This document shows positions 37,913 to 44,645 of a stretch of 64,000 nt of DNA, one piece after another. Made by a program: the position numbers and the translations under genes. The notes beneath the pieces were generated by a model that was not told the origin of the DNA, did no database searches, and saw only the letters and a program-made list of their open reading frames with translations. The stretch lies in assembly GCA_036488085.1 (NCBI GenBank), contig DASXHZ010000076.1, positions 1-64,000 of the forward strand, in the 5' to 3' direction. The stretch is from DASXHZ01 sp036488085 (GTDB lineage: Bacteria > Acidobacteriota > Thermoanaerobaculia > Gp7-AA8). Positions within the stretch are counted from its first letter, which is position 1. Each line of letters starts with the position of its first letter.

Positions 37913-37926
37913 ACCCATGAAAGACT

Positions 37927-37943
37927 ACTTGCACTTCGCAAGT
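37927..37943. promoter_or_regulatory. Operator-like palindrome 2
   Basis: ACTTGC-ACTTC-GCAAGT, a perfect 6-bp dyad with a 5-nt spacer, 16 nt before the DinB start and the same consensus as palindrome 1. Likely HxlR binding site, by inference. Confidence 0.7.
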
Positions 37944-37959
37944 GAACTGAGGAGGCATC

Positions 37960-38505
37960 ATGAATCCCTACGGACCCCAACAGTTGGCCAACGCCCTGCG
38001 CACCGTGCGCAAGAACACCATCCTGGTCGCCGAGGACATCCCTGAGGAGAGCTATGGATATCGGGTCACGCCGGACAGCCGTTCAGTAACGGAGACGCTC
38101 CTGCACATCGCTTCCGCCTCGCAGCTCGACGACTACGTTCACGGCAAGGAGCGGATCTTCGCCATCGAGGACTTCGCGGTCTTCGGCGACTTTCTGAAGA
38201 GCTCGCCCATAAACGAGAAGCTGCCGTATTCGAAGGCCCAGATCATCGACTTGCTCCGTAGCGAGGGTGAGAAGTGGGCGGCGTTCGTGGAGAAAATCCC
38301 GGAATCGCAGGCCGAGGAGCTGGTGGCCATGCCGAACGGCGCGCCGTCGAAGAGCCGCTTCGAAATGCTGCATGGGACGAAAGAGCATGAGATGCACCAC
38401 CGTGCCCAGCTCATGGTCGTGGAGCGCCTCCTTGGCGTGGTCCCGCACATCACGCGCAACCGCCGCCCGGCCCCCGCAGCAGTCGCCACAGCCGCAGCGC
38501 AATGA
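37960..38505 (+). CDS. DinB-family metal-binding protein
   Basis: 181 residues, ATG at 37960 preceded by GAGGAGG. A four-helix DinB/YfiT-like fold is indicated by H49 (LLHIASAS) and H143...H147 (KEHEMHHRAQ), the usual three-histidine metal site. Members act as thiol-dependent S-transferases or have unknown roles. The C-terminus is an Ala/Pro tail. It is divergent from hxlR. Confidence 0.88.
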   Translation: MNPYGPQQLANALRTVRKNTILVAEDIPEESYGYRVTPDSRSVTETLLHIASASQLDDYVHGKERIFAIEDFAVFGDFLKSSPINEKLPYSKAQIIDLLRSEGEKWAAFVEKIPESQAEELVAMPNGAPSKSRFEMLHGTKEHEMHHRAQLMVVERLLGVVPHITRNRRPAPAAVATAAAQ

Positions 38506-38517
38506 CAAGCGCCGGCA

Positions 38518-39126
38518 TCAGCCGCGACCGCGGCTGGTGCCGGCTTCTCCCTCCTGGTCTGGTTCGCCCGACGTTGGCGGTTCACCGGGGAAAAATCGTC
38601 GCAGGACCGCGTGGTCCGTTTTGAACTGGCGTGTGAGGAAGACCGGATGCGATTCGTTCCGGCGGCGCATATGCGTTCCCATCCTCTGGCCAAGCGAGGC
38701 GATGAGCTGCATCAGCCGGACGCGTTGCGCGTCTTCACTCGCCGGCCCGTTCAGCAGCGCTCCCTCCGCCGCCTCGTCGAACATCATCTTGAACGTCTCT
38801 GCGCAGGCCTCGCCATTCTCCCTGGCGATCTGGTCGAGCTCCCGTTCGACGCTCTTGAAATCCCGGCTCGCGTCTTCCACGATCTGATCGCGCTCGATCG
38901 TCACAACGAGGATATCGGCGAACTCGTCGGGCCTCTTGACGCCGGCGAATTGCGGGACGGTTTGTCCGCGGCGCAGTTGCAGCACGTTGCGTCGAAGCTC
39001 CCGCCGCTCCTTCGCGTTGTGGAACTTCCCGATCGGCGAGTTTGGCGCGCCTTCGATGCGTTTCAACGCTTCGATCGCCGTGTTGAAGAGCTCCGCCGCG
39101 CGCTCTGATGGATATTTTTTCTTCAT
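38518..39126 (-). CDS. Hypothetical protein
   Basis: 202 residues, ATG 39126. Highly charged and helical, with RRNVLQLRRGQTVPQF and ERELDQIARENGEA. No signal or membrane segment. The C-terminus is a disordered Gly/Glu/Pro stretch. It is the second gene after 39186-39752, with a strong hairpin in the 59-nt gap, so its expression may be attenuated. No family recognised. Confidence 0.65.
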   Translation of the reverse strand: MKKKYPSERAAELFNTAIEALKRIEGAPNSPIGKFHNAKERRELRRNVLQLRRGQTVPQFAGVKRPDEFADILVVTIERDQIVEDASRDFKSVERELDQIARENGEACAETFKMMFDEAAEGALLNGPASEDAQRVRLMQLIASLGQRMGTHMRRRNESHPVFLTRQFKTDHAVLRRFFPGEPPTSGEPDQEGEAGTSRGRG

Positions 39127-39136
39127 GACCGTTCAG

Positions 39137-39170
39137 GAACCCGGGCGCGCCTGCGAGCGCGCCCGGGTTC
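39137..39170. terminator. Strong GC hairpin between two unknown genes
   Basis: Fourteen-base-pair stem GAACCCGGGCGCGC / GCGCGCCCGGGTTC with a 6-nt loop. There is no T-run on the minus strand, so it may stall or process the transcript instead of terminating it. Confidence 0.7.
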
Positions 39171-39185
39171 AACTGCCTCCTTACT

Positions 39186-39752
39186 CTACGCCTTCGGTGT
39201 GGTGGTGGTCGGTGGTACCGGCGGTGTCGTCGAAGCCGGCGGCTGAGGAGTCTCCGGCGTCGCCTTCTTGCGGCGCGCGGCGCTCTTCAGACGCTTGACC
39301 TCCTCGACGTGCGGTACCAGCACCGCGTTGACGGGGTCCTTCGCGAGCTGGGTCCCGATCTGGTACGCCTGGGTGCCGATCAGGGCGAGACGCTGGCGCC
39401 GAACGAGGTTGCCTCCCTCGATGTTCTTGAGGAATGCCTTGGTCTCGTCGATGACGGCGTCCCAGCGAATCGCGTCGGTCTGCACTTGGCGAACCTCGTC
39501 GAGCGGCTGCCCGATCGCCTGCGACACGTTGGCGAGAACGCCCATGACGTTGATCGACGCGTCGACGATCGGCGTCTTCTGCAGGCGCAGCTTCGCTTTG
39601 AGCGTGGCGCGCTGCTCTTTCGAGAGCGGCGACACCTCTTCGATCTGCGACCGCATCGTACGCAACTGCTCGATGACTGCCTCGGGAGTGAGGTTGCCCG
39701 GATCCGCGGACGCGGTACCTGGGGTGTTGGAAACCGGAAATGTGTTGCTCAT
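39186..39752 (-). CDS. Hypothetical helical protein with Pro/Thr tail
   Basis: 188 residues from ATG 39752, chosen because a consensus AGGAGG lies 8 nt upstream; the frame is open to 39917 but without a site. Helical body (EQLRTMRSQIEEVSPLSKEQ, SQAIGQPLDEVRQV) and a C-terminal Lys/Ala then Pro/Thr tail. The length and charge pattern resemble nothing I recognise. Probably co-transcribed with 38518-39126. Confidence 0.68.
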   Translation of the reverse strand: MSNTFPVSNTPGTASADPGNLTPEAVIEQLRTMRSQIEEVSPLSKEQRATLKAKLRLQKTPIVDASINVMGVLANVSQAIGQPLDEVRQVQTDAIRWDAVIDETKAFLKNIEGGNLVRRQRLALIGTQAYQIGTQLAKDPVNAVLVPHVEEVKRLKSAARRKKATPETPQPPASTTPPVPPTTTTPKA

Positions 39753-39874
39753 CGCTAACCTCCTGTTAGCACTGCGGTTGAGGCCGGAGGTTGCGTCAGG
39801 ACCCATGCGGGTGCGAGGCGGCCAACCACCGGCTGGAAGTCTCGGCCACGCGCCGATTCCTCCGGTTGATGATT

Positions 39875-39896
39875 GTGGAGGTGTGCACACCTCCAC
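39875..39896. promoter_or_regulatory. 22-bp perfect palindrome upstream of the 39186-39752 gene
   Basis: GTGGAGGTGTGCACACCTCC followed by AC is fully self-complementary and lies 123 nt before the gene. It could be an operator or a hairpin. Confidence 0.5.
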
Positions 39897-40141
39897 TGTC
39901 CGCGGCAGGGGGAGCAAGCTCTAACCCCCGCACCGGTACGGATCTGATGTGCTATTCAGCACGTCCGCACCGCCGACAGCCGCCAAAGTCTCAGGTCCAA
40001 CTGCGATCTTTGACTTTGTACGAAAAATCTACGCCCGTTCGCGAAGCGTTGTCAAGCAAAATCTTTCACTCCACCAAGGGGAGCGGACCTCTCGTCCGCT
40101 CACCGCGCGACCGCGCGGCACCGCACCGCTCTTTCGCATCG

Positions 40142-40700
40142 CCGCTGCACGTGCACGGGCGGCTCGTAACAACGTCTCGGAGGACCGCTGCACGTGCACC
40201 GGGGGACCGAAACGATCTCTCGCCGGGGCGCTGTACGTGCAACGGCGACCCCTTACAACCTCTCGCCGGACCGCTGCACGCCCACGGGCGACCCGAAACA
40301 ACCTTTCGCCGGACCGCTGCACGCTCACGGGCGACCCGAAGCAGTGTCTCGAAGGACCGCTGCACTTGCACGAGTGACCCGAAGCAGTGTCTCGAAGAAC
40401 CGATGAACGTACGCGGGTAAGGCAAAGCAATGCTCCGCCTCGTCGATGTACCTACGCTGCCGGAGCGAAACATTGCCGCGCTCCGTCGATGGGCCTGCGC
40501 GGCCCGCCCGAGAGACTGCCGCGCTCCTTCGATGGACCTGCATCGTCGAGGCGAGACATTGCCGCGCTGTCTCGATGGACCTGCATCACCACTGCGAAGC
40601 GTTGCCGCGCTTGGCCGATGCAGCTGCACGGCCGGGGCAAAGGGCTACCGCGCTGGGTCGATGCACCTGCACCGCCGGGCAAGCACGGCACCCGTTCGAC
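40142..40700. repeat. Tandem array of about 13 diverged 43-bp units
   Basis: Units of 42-44 nt, mostly exactly 43. The first six start CCGCTGCACGTGCACG, the last six CGATGGACCTGCATCG, often ending TTGCCGCGCT. Each unit centres on a short dyad (TGCACGTGCA or GATG-N6-CATC). The period is not a multiple of three, so conserved coding is unlikely. 39753-40141 upstream holds no supported gene, only the palindrome above and a GGAGCGGACCTCTCGTCCGC hairpin. Confidence 0.85.
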
Positions 40701-40719
40701 GTAACTTGTCGAACCTCAG

Positions 40720-41133
40720 TCAGCGCGACTGCTTCGCCCATAGGCGGAGAGACGCGATTCGGGCCAAATGCTCAAAATCCCGGTCCGTGCTGAGCATCAT
40801 CAGGTCGTGTCGGATGCAAAGTTGCGCGAGGAGCGCATCGATCGTTCCGATCTGGAGTCCGCGGCGGCGGCATTCATTGCGAAGGTCCGCGGCGGCGATG
40901 TGGTCCTCGCGTTGCGGCACGATGAACGGCAGAGGGGTGAACCGCTCGAGGATCTGTGTTCGCGCCTTAGGGCCGCTGAATCCCTGGAGAAGTTCCTGGA
41001 GGATCAAGCCGGTCGTGAAAATCGATCCCTCGCGCTGAAGTGCGTCGGCCAGGAAGTCAACGCTCGGATCGCCGTCCTGCCGATCGCGGCGCAGCGCAAG
41101 CGACCAGACACTCGTGTCAACGAAGACTTTCAA
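40720..41133 (-). CDS. vapC: VapC-type PIN-domain toxin
   Basis: 137 residues, TTG start at 41133 overlapping the vapB stop (TTGA). The acidic PIN site is intact: D6 (VDTSVWS), E47, D99 (TIDALLA) and D117 (STDRDF). These are endoribonucleases that typically cleave tRNA or rRNA. The partner antitoxin is directly upstream. A decayed copy of the start of this gene is present at 44061-44132. Confidence 0.9.
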   Translation of the reverse strand: MKVFVDTSVWSLALRRDRQDGDPSVDFLADALQREGSIFTTGLILQELLQGFSGPKARTQILERFTPLPFIVPQREDHIAAADLRNECRRRGLQIGTIDALLAQLCIRHDLMMLSTDRDFEHLARIASLRLWAKQSR

Positions 41134-41330
41134 CGGCGGGACCGCGCCGCCTTGTAGTCAAACTCCGGGTCCCACTCGAGTGAGCCGAAAAGGTCGACGA
41201 TCTTGCCCTGTTCGCGCCGCGCAATGAACTCCTCGAGCGCCCGCTTCACCGCGGCTGTCTTCGTACGCTCCCCGCTCACTGCAACGGCCCGTTCGAGGAG
41301 ATCTGGATCGATCGCAAGGTTGGTTGCCAT
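41130..41330 (-). CDS. vapB: VapB-type antitoxin
   Basis: 66 residues from ATG 41330. N-terminal MATNLAIDPDLLERAV and RTKTAAVKRALEEFIARRE form the VapB ribbon-helix-helix-type DNA-binding part, and the C-terminal WDPEFDYKAAR binds the toxin. Upstream (41333-41362) TTGTGCGA occurs twice with TCGCAC nearby, a likely autoregulatory operator. A near-identical copy lies at 44129-44329. Confidence 0.92.
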   Translation of the reverse strand: MATNLAIDPDLLERAVAVSGERTKTAAVKRALEEFIARREQGKIVDLFGSLEWDPEFDYKAARSRR

Positions 41331-41431
41331 GTGCGAATGATCGCACAAGCGGTCGCACAAGGAAACGCCGGCCGTCCAGCAACGGGTGGAGGTCCGCCGC
41401 GAAGATCGCAAACTTCCTCGATGGCGTTCCA

Positions 41432-41728
41432 CTACGCCGCAGTCTTCACTTTCACCACGACGCCCGCCTTCGCGCAGAGACCAACCAGGTAATCGAGCGA
41501 AAGCCTGTCCACCCTGTTTCGCGCGATCTCGGAGATACGCGGCTGCGCGATACCGAGACGGCGAGCTGCCTCGGCTTGCGTCAGGCCGTCGCGGTCGATC
41601 CACTTGCGCAACGCCTCGGCCAACTCGCAACGCAGGAGCATGACGGCCGCCTCGTGAGGCTCGAAACCGAGGTCTGTGAAGACGTTCCCGCCGCTTCGCG
41701 CCATGGACCTGTTGATTGTCTTCTTCAT
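41432..41728 (-). CDS. Orphan XRE-family antitoxin-like regulator
   Basis: 98 residues, ATG 41728 with GGAG upstream. HTH: GLTQAEAARRLGIAQPRISEIA, ending in a short beta stretch (VVVKVKTAA), as in the HTH_37/HigA-type antitoxins. In that family a RelE/HigB-like toxin gene normally lies just upstream; here the upstream DNA is a repeat element, so the toxin is missing. It may have been lost when the island rearranged. Confidence 0.82.
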   Translation of the reverse strand: MKKTINRSMARSGGNVFTDLGFEPHEAAVMLLRCELAEALRKWIDRDGLTQAEAARRLGIAQPRISEIARNRVDRLSLDYLVGLCAKAGVVVKVKTAA

Positions 41729-41791
41729 TGTTCAACTCCGATCATTCGATAGCGCCGTTTGGCAAGCTCGATGTCGATCCGGCGGGAGTTA

Positions 41792-41916
41792 GGGGTCACA
41801 CCTTCGTTCTTTGTTCTCGGCTCATAAGGTATTGCGCGGTAGCAACTTACAGCCGCTATGGAAGCGCGGGCGAATCTACACGACGTGGAGAAAGCGAACA
41901 TCGAAGGTGTGACCCC
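41792..41916. mobile_element. MITE-like element, copy A
   Basis: 125 nt with perfect terminal inverted repeats GGGGTCACACCTTCG / CGAAGGTGTGACCCC. No coding capacity. A second copy of the same length lies at 44402-44526 with only a few differences by eye. Similarity extends about 10 nt beyond the right end (AAGCTTGCTCC). Other bases in 41729-42242 contain the 40-bp repeat and a fragment of the 43329 element, but no gene. Confidence 0.85.
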
Positions 41917-41927
41917 AAGCTTGCTCC

Positions 41928-41967
41928 GTCGGTGATCGATCGAAGCGTTTAGGCCGGCATCATCGAC
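41928..41967. repeat. 40-bp direct repeat, copy 1
   Basis: GTCGGTGATCGATCGAAGCG followed by TTTAGGCCGGCATCATCGAC is identical at 44013-44052. The two copies mark the duplicated VapBC segment. Confidence 0.9.
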
Positions 41968-42110
41968 GGCGATCCAGGCAAGAGCCTTCCGCGCCTGAGC
42001 GCGCGACTTGCGTTTCAGTCCGTGGACCGGACCTCGAAGCGACCGGCGATCAGCATCACGAGAGCATCCAGTGTCGGCCTGACGAACATCCGTTGCCGCG
42101 TTAAGTAGCG

Positions 42111-42132
42111 TTTCCAGATGCGACCCCCAACT
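42111..42132. repeat. Half of the palindromic element found at 43329
   Basis: TTTCCAGATGCGACCCCCAA followed by CT matches the right arm of the inverted repeat at 43329-43415 almost exactly. A short minus-strand coding tail (LVMLIAGRFEVRSTD) stops nearby and may be a gene cut by the element. Confidence 0.65.
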
Positions 42133-42242
42133 GAACTACACTGAACTGAACCTGTCGATCCTCTGTCTGGCCGGCATTGCCGAGGAAGATCAGCGAGCGG
42201 AGCCCGGCTCGATGGTATCATTCTGATATCACGGAGGTAATT

Positions 42243-42473
42243 GTGGCGAACCTTCTGCTGCGAGATCTCGATGACGAGGTGCTTCAACGACTGAAAGCCG
42301 CGGCGAAAGCGCATCGGCGGTCGCTGCAGGCCGAGATCCACGACGCTCTCGCACAGGCGAGCGCACGAAGTCTTGCCGAAACGAGACGCCTGTCGGGGCG
42401 GTGGCTGAAACAGCTGCAAGGACGAACGCACTCGGATAGCGTGGCGCTGATTCGGGAAGACCGCGACCGATGA
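42243..42473 (+). CDS. FitA/VapB-type antitoxin
   Basis: 76 residues from GTG 42243, chosen because GGAGGT precedes it. MANLLLRDLDDEVLQRLKAAA and RSLQAEIHDAL form a ribbon-helix-helix Arc/FitA domain. It overlaps the downstream PIN toxin gene by 4 nt (ATGA). It is a different antitoxin family from the VapB at 41130. Confidence 0.9.
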   Translation: MANLLLRDLDDEVLQRLKAAAKAHRRSLQAEIHDALAQASARSLAETRRLSGRWLKQLQGRTHSDSVALIREDRDR

Positions 42474-42883
42474 GCGTCGTCGTCGACGCGAGTGTCGTCA
42501 TCAAATGGTTCGTCCCGGAGGCGGGAAGCGACGCCGCCACCCGATTGCTCGCATCCGAAGATCGACTCGAGGCCCCCGACCTCCTTTTCGCGGAGATCGC
42601 AAACGCGATTTGGAAGAAGGTCCAGCGCGGTCAATTGACGCGCGCCGAAAGCCAGCTGCTCGTCAGCAATATCGAAAAAATCGCCGTGGGCACGACGCCA
42701 TGTCGTGCACTTGCAAACGACGCACACGCGCTCGCGCTTATCACGTCGCGCTCGGTATACGACTCGATGTACGTCGCTCTCGCCCTGCGCCTCGACGCCC
42801 GCGTAATTACGGCAGACGAACGGTTCTTCCATGCGCTCCAGTCGTTTCCCGACCTGGCCGGATCGATCGAGCTTCTGGCGTAA
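42470..42883 (+). CDS. vapC: VapC-type PIN-domain toxin (second module)
   Basis: 137 residues. PIN acidic residues D6 (VVVDASVVIKWF), E42 (LLFAEIANAIWKK), D98 (SVYDSMYVALA) and D116 (ITADERFF) are all present. Coupled to the antitoxin at 42243. A sequence-specific endoribonuclease by family. It appears intact. Confidence 0.92.
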   Translation: MSVVVDASVVIKWFVPEAGSDAATRLLASEDRLEAPDLLFAEIANAIWKKVQRGQLTRAESQLLVSNIEKIAVGTTPCRALANDAHALALITSRSVYDSMYVALALRLDARVITADERFFHALQSFPDLAGSIELLA

Positions 42884-43328
42884 TCCCCCAGACACGAGCG
42901 ATTATCGGATCATCCGGGAGAGGTGCAGCCTCGCCGAGGAGCTCGAGGAAGCGGAAGAAATGAATTTGCCCTACCACGGGAAGTATGAAATCGAATTCTC
43001 GCGAAGTTCTGCGGCGTATGCGCTGCTGGAGCGGAGCGCCCGATGAGTCTTGAAAGGTTCGAAGACACGGCAATGGGAGCCGTAGCCGTTACGCTGGCGA
43101 TAGTACTCGGCGGTGCCGCCTGCGTTGGTTCTCTGCTGGCTGCTCTCTGGGCAATGCGTGCCTCGGCAAGTTGGGAACCTCAACTTAACGCCGCGGTTTC
43201 TGCTCCACCGAGTCGGCCGACCACGTTTCCGATCGGCATCCCTGACCTCGAGCGATCGACGAGGACCGTCACGAGAGCATCCAGCGAGCGGAGCTCGTCT
43301 CGATCGTTAAGAAGAAGTCAAGAAGAAG
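42884..43328. other. Gap after the second VapBC, no confident gene
   Basis: Short frames at 42961-43046 and 43043-43594 overlap by ATGA, and the second starts with a membrane-like segment (GAVAVTLAIVLGGAACVGSLL). The first is too short and the second runs into the repeat at 43329. They may be remains of a small membrane-protein gene. Confidence 0.35.
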
Positions 43329-43415
43329 TCAAGTTGGGGTCGTATCTGGAAGATCAACTTCTGGTTCGTCAACCTGCGCGTTATGTTGATTTTCCAGATG
43401 CGACCCCCGACTTAC
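43329..43415. mobile_element. Palindromic element with 26-nt inverted arms
   Basis: Left arm GTTGGGGTCGTATCTGGAAG-ATCAAC and right arm GTTGATTTTCCAGATGCGAC-CCCCGAC are inverted repeats separated by about 30 nt. A half copy is at 42111. It overlaps the 3' end of the UPF0175 gene. Confidence 0.7.
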
Positions 43416-43610
43416 GTGGCGACGAGCCAGTTCCGCCAGGAACTCCGAGCGGTTTAAGCCGGCGAACTCCGCGGCGCGCTCCATCGAAATCGCGGCTTGC
43501 TGATACCAGTGGATCGACGCCGCGATGCGGACCTCGGGACCGACTTCGTGGGGCGCCTTGCGGAGCGCGGCAAACAGGCTATCGGGAAATGTGACTTCGA
43601 CGTGGGTCAT
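43329..43610 (-). CDS. UPF0175-family protein, C-terminus replaced by a repeat
   Basis: 93 residues, ATG 43610. VEVTFPDSLFAALRKAP, EVRIAASIHWYQQAAISMERAAEFAG and RSEFLAELARRHVS fit UPF0175, a helix-turn-helix-like antitoxin family. After about residue 66 the sequence (RGSHLENQHNAQVDE and on) is read from the palindromic element, so the native end (about 15 residues) is lost. No toxin partner is adjacent. Possibly non-functional. Confidence 0.75.
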   Translation of the reverse strand: MTHVEVTFPDSLFAALRKAPHEVGPEVRIAASIHWYQQAAISMERAAEFAGLNRSEFLAELARRHVSRGSHLENQHNAQVDEPEVDLPDTTPT

Positions 43611-43735
43611 CCGCAGCTCCTCCTTTACGCGACGTCAGTTTACGATGAGGATGGACGCGGGAGAAGCCGTTGTTCGGAGTGCGTGGATTGTGCTTCACGC
43701 GCGCATGACAACCTGTTTCGTGAGGACGAGCGAAC

Positions 43736-43966
43736 ATGGATGAGAAAAGCATCGGACTGCTCGACACGGTCGCACTGATCGAAGATATTCCGGAGAGACA
43801 TATCTCGCGCGGCGAAGTGGGCACTGTCGTGGAGGTTCTCGAACGTGACGTGTACGAGGTCGAGTTCAGCGACGACCGCGGTGAGACGTACGCGGAAGTG
43901 GCGCTCCGTGGGGAGCAGCTCGTACTACTTCACAACCGCGGGGATAAGTTCAAAATCGTCGCGTAG
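43736..43966 (+). CDS. DUF4926 domain protein
   Basis: 76 residues. LLDTVALIEDIPER and RGEVGTVVEVLERDVYEVEFSD are the hallmark of DUF4926, small SH3-like proteins found beside toxin-antitoxin genes (often next to DUF6883-type partners). No partner gene is adjacent: it is followed by the second 40-bp repeat. An antitoxin-like role is only inferred. Confidence 0.85.
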   Translation: MDEKSIGLLDTVALIEDIPERHISRGEVGTVVEVLERDVYEVEFSDDRGETYAEVALRGEQLVLLHNRGDKFKIVA

Positions 43967-44012
43967 CGACGTGCCTCATCTTCGAGGCTGCCCAATCGCT
44001 GACTTCCATCCA

Positions 44013-44052
44013 GTCGGTGATCGATCGAAGCGTTTAGGCCGGCATCATCGAC
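44013..44052. repeat. 40-bp direct repeat, copy 2
   Basis: Identical to 41928-41967. It lies beside the broken vapC copy, where the similarity to the first VapBC module ends. Confidence 0.9.
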
Positions 44053-44060
44053 CGCAAGTC

Positions 44061-44132
44061 AGCGGATCGCCGTCGTGCCGATAGCGGCGCAGCGCAAGCG
44101 ACCAAAACACTCGTGTCGACGAGGACTTTCAA
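44061..44132 (-). pseudogene. vapC remnant of the duplicated module
   Basis: Begins TTG-AAA-GTC like vapC at 41133 and shares VDTSV. An extra T after codon 9 shifts the frame and the copy ends after about 23 codons, at the 40-bp repeat. The PIN active site is lost, so no toxin is made. Confidence 0.85.
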
Positions 44133-44329
44133 CGGCGGGACCGCGCTGCCTTGTAGTCAAACTCCGGGTCCCACTGGAGCGAGCCGAAAAGCTCGACGAT
44201 CTTTCCCTGCTCGCGCCTCGCGATGAACTCTTCGAGCGCCCGCTTCACCGCGGCTGTCTTCGTGCGTTCCCCGCTCACTGCAACGGCCCGTTCGAGGAGA
44301 TCGGGGTCGATCGCAAGGTTGGTTGCCAT
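44129..44329 (-). CDS. vapB: VapB-type antitoxin, duplicate copy without toxin
   Basis: 66 residues from ATG 44329, differing from VapB at 41130-41330 at only two positions (VELFGSLQ against VDLFGSLE). The reading frame and upstream operator-like TTGTGCGA repeats are preserved although its toxin is broken. It could still act on the intact VapC at 40720 as a spare antitoxin. Confidence 0.88.
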   Translation of the reverse strand: MATNLAIDPDLLERAVAVSGERTKTAAVKRALEEFIARREQGKIVELFGSLQWDPEFDYKAARSRR

Positions 44330-44401
44330 GTGCAAATGATTGCGCAAGCGGTCGCACAAGGAAACTCCGGCCGGACAGCCGAGGGAACCAGGCGGGCGTT
44401 A

Positions 44402-44526
44402 AGGGTCACACCTTCGTTCTTTGGCCTCGGCTCATAAGGTATTGCGCGGTAGCAACTTACAGCCGCTATGGAAGGGCGGTCGAATCTACACGACGTGGAG
44501 AAAGCGAACATCGAAGGTGTGACCCC
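44402..44526. mobile_element. MITE-like element, copy B
   Basis: Same 125-nt length and same terminal repeats (left AGGGTCACACCTTCG, right CGAAGGTGTGACCCC) as 41792-41916; one base of the left terminus differs. The remainder of 44330-44645 is intergenic and probably holds the promoter of the gene at 44646. Confidence 0.85.
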
Positions 44527-44645
44527 AAGCTTGCTCCTGCTTTGCTCCTGCTTGGTAGATAGTCGATGTATCGTGAAGCCAGCCGGTTGTGGCGGGTTCT
44601 GCTGGCTAGTTCCTGACTGCATCACCCGCCGAGGGGATACGAGAA

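Noticed and set aside
40142..40700. CRISPR-like array of regular units
   Set aside because: No segment is identical between units, both halves of each unit drift, and no cas genes are present. It is a diverged tandem repeat.
40029..41038. Several long open frames over the 43-bp array on both strands
   Set aside because: They arise from GC-rich repeats without stops. None has a ribosome site or a family match, and the 43-nt period shifts frame in each unit.
42831..43594. Two small overlapping frames after VapC
   Set aside because: They are coupled by ATGA, but the first is too short without reading into vapC and the second runs into a repeat. Kept only as a note on the gap.
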